Origin: Cytophagales bacterium Alg240-R148
GTDB lineage: Bacteria; Bacteroidota; Bacteroidia; Cytophagales; Cyclobacteriaceae
Reading direction: 5' to 3'
DNA: 64,000 nucleotides
Assembly (NCBI GenBank): GCA_900537185.1
Contig: LS999830.1
Location: 173,440 to 237,439 of the forward strand
Shown here: positions 63,895-64,000 of the stretch, piece by piece
Position numbering within the stretch: position 1 is the first letter of the stretch
Layout: the number at the start of each line of letters is the position of its first letter
Notes under the pieces: generated by a model
Told to the model about the DNA's origin: nothing
Database searches by the model: none
What the model saw: only the letters and a program-made list of their open reading frames with translations
Position numbers and translations under genes: made by a program

Positions 63895-64000
63895 ATGGCT
63901 CCTACCCAACCTTTAACAATAGGAGTATTAAAAGAACTATTGCTATAATTCATCCAGTTGGTATGGCTTTATTATATTGGTAGTACTCTGCATTGAACTG

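Noticed and set aside
1-64000. Search for tRNA, rRNA, CRISPR arrays, insertion-sequence ends and attachment sites
   Set aside because: No cloverleaf-like gene, regular repeat-spacer array, transposase or integrase was recognised by reading; a computational scan could still find short RNAs.

Overview
The window comes from a low-GC member of the Bacteroidota, probably a Cytophagales- or Saprospiria-like environmental bacterium. The case rests on families largely confined to that phylum: SprB repeats, DUF4421, DUF5777, DUF3127, and the MoxR/DUF58/BatA/DUF4175 operon. Shine-Dalgarno sequences are weak and some upstream regions carry the TAnnTTTG-type -7 box. I saw no rRNA, tRNA, CRISPR array, insertion sequence or phage gene.

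Layout. (A) 1-9.6 kb is a RiPP-type peptide locus. It holds the C-terminal part of an NHLM-type ABC exporter, a putative HExxH metalloprotease, a GAF-GAF-PAS class III nucleotide cyclase, five NHLP-type (nitrile-hydratase-like leader) precursor peptides, a TPR-containing adenylate cyclase placed between the first precursor and the rest, and a 55-residue two-helix membrane protein. (B) 9.8-22.4 kb is accessory and housekeeping material: an alpha/beta hydrolase overlapping an ECF sigma factor with a membrane partner, an amidohydrolase lipoprotein, DUF4269, several small membrane or exported proteins, a third nucleotide cyclase and a DUF900-type hydrolase. (C) 22.5-33.3 kb holds TldD/TldE followed by a tightly packed DUF4159-MoxR-DUF58-BatA-DUF4175 operon that ends in a 45-residue membrane protein. 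(D) 33.4-39.1 kb encodes envelope proteins (SprB/haem protein, YceI, DUF5777), an M61 peptidase, a YdeI-like protein and DUF4421. (E) 39.3-55.9 kb has a membrane-embedded sigma-54 activator, then about 14 kb of 15 co-directional genes: ABM-like protein, ureohydrolase, three SDRs, Ldh-type dehydrogenase, CMP/dCMP-type deaminase, LysA-like decarboxylase, 14-TM MFS transporter, NAD kinase, porin, two barrels, a TMEM175-like protein and a CDF transporter. (F) 56-63.8 kb has a tandem universal stress protein, DUF3127, an exported helical protein and an 1817-residue exported ankyrin protein.

How they may work together. In region A the exporter would cleave and secrete peptides after the Gly-Gly motif, and the two cyclases suggest cyclic-nucleotide control. 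In region E the activator lies next to direct and inverted repeats and a -24/-12-like element, which suggests one sigma-54-dependent unit for an undescribed metabolic pathway that spans both membranes. Functions of families are established knowledge; the links between genes are inference from gene order.
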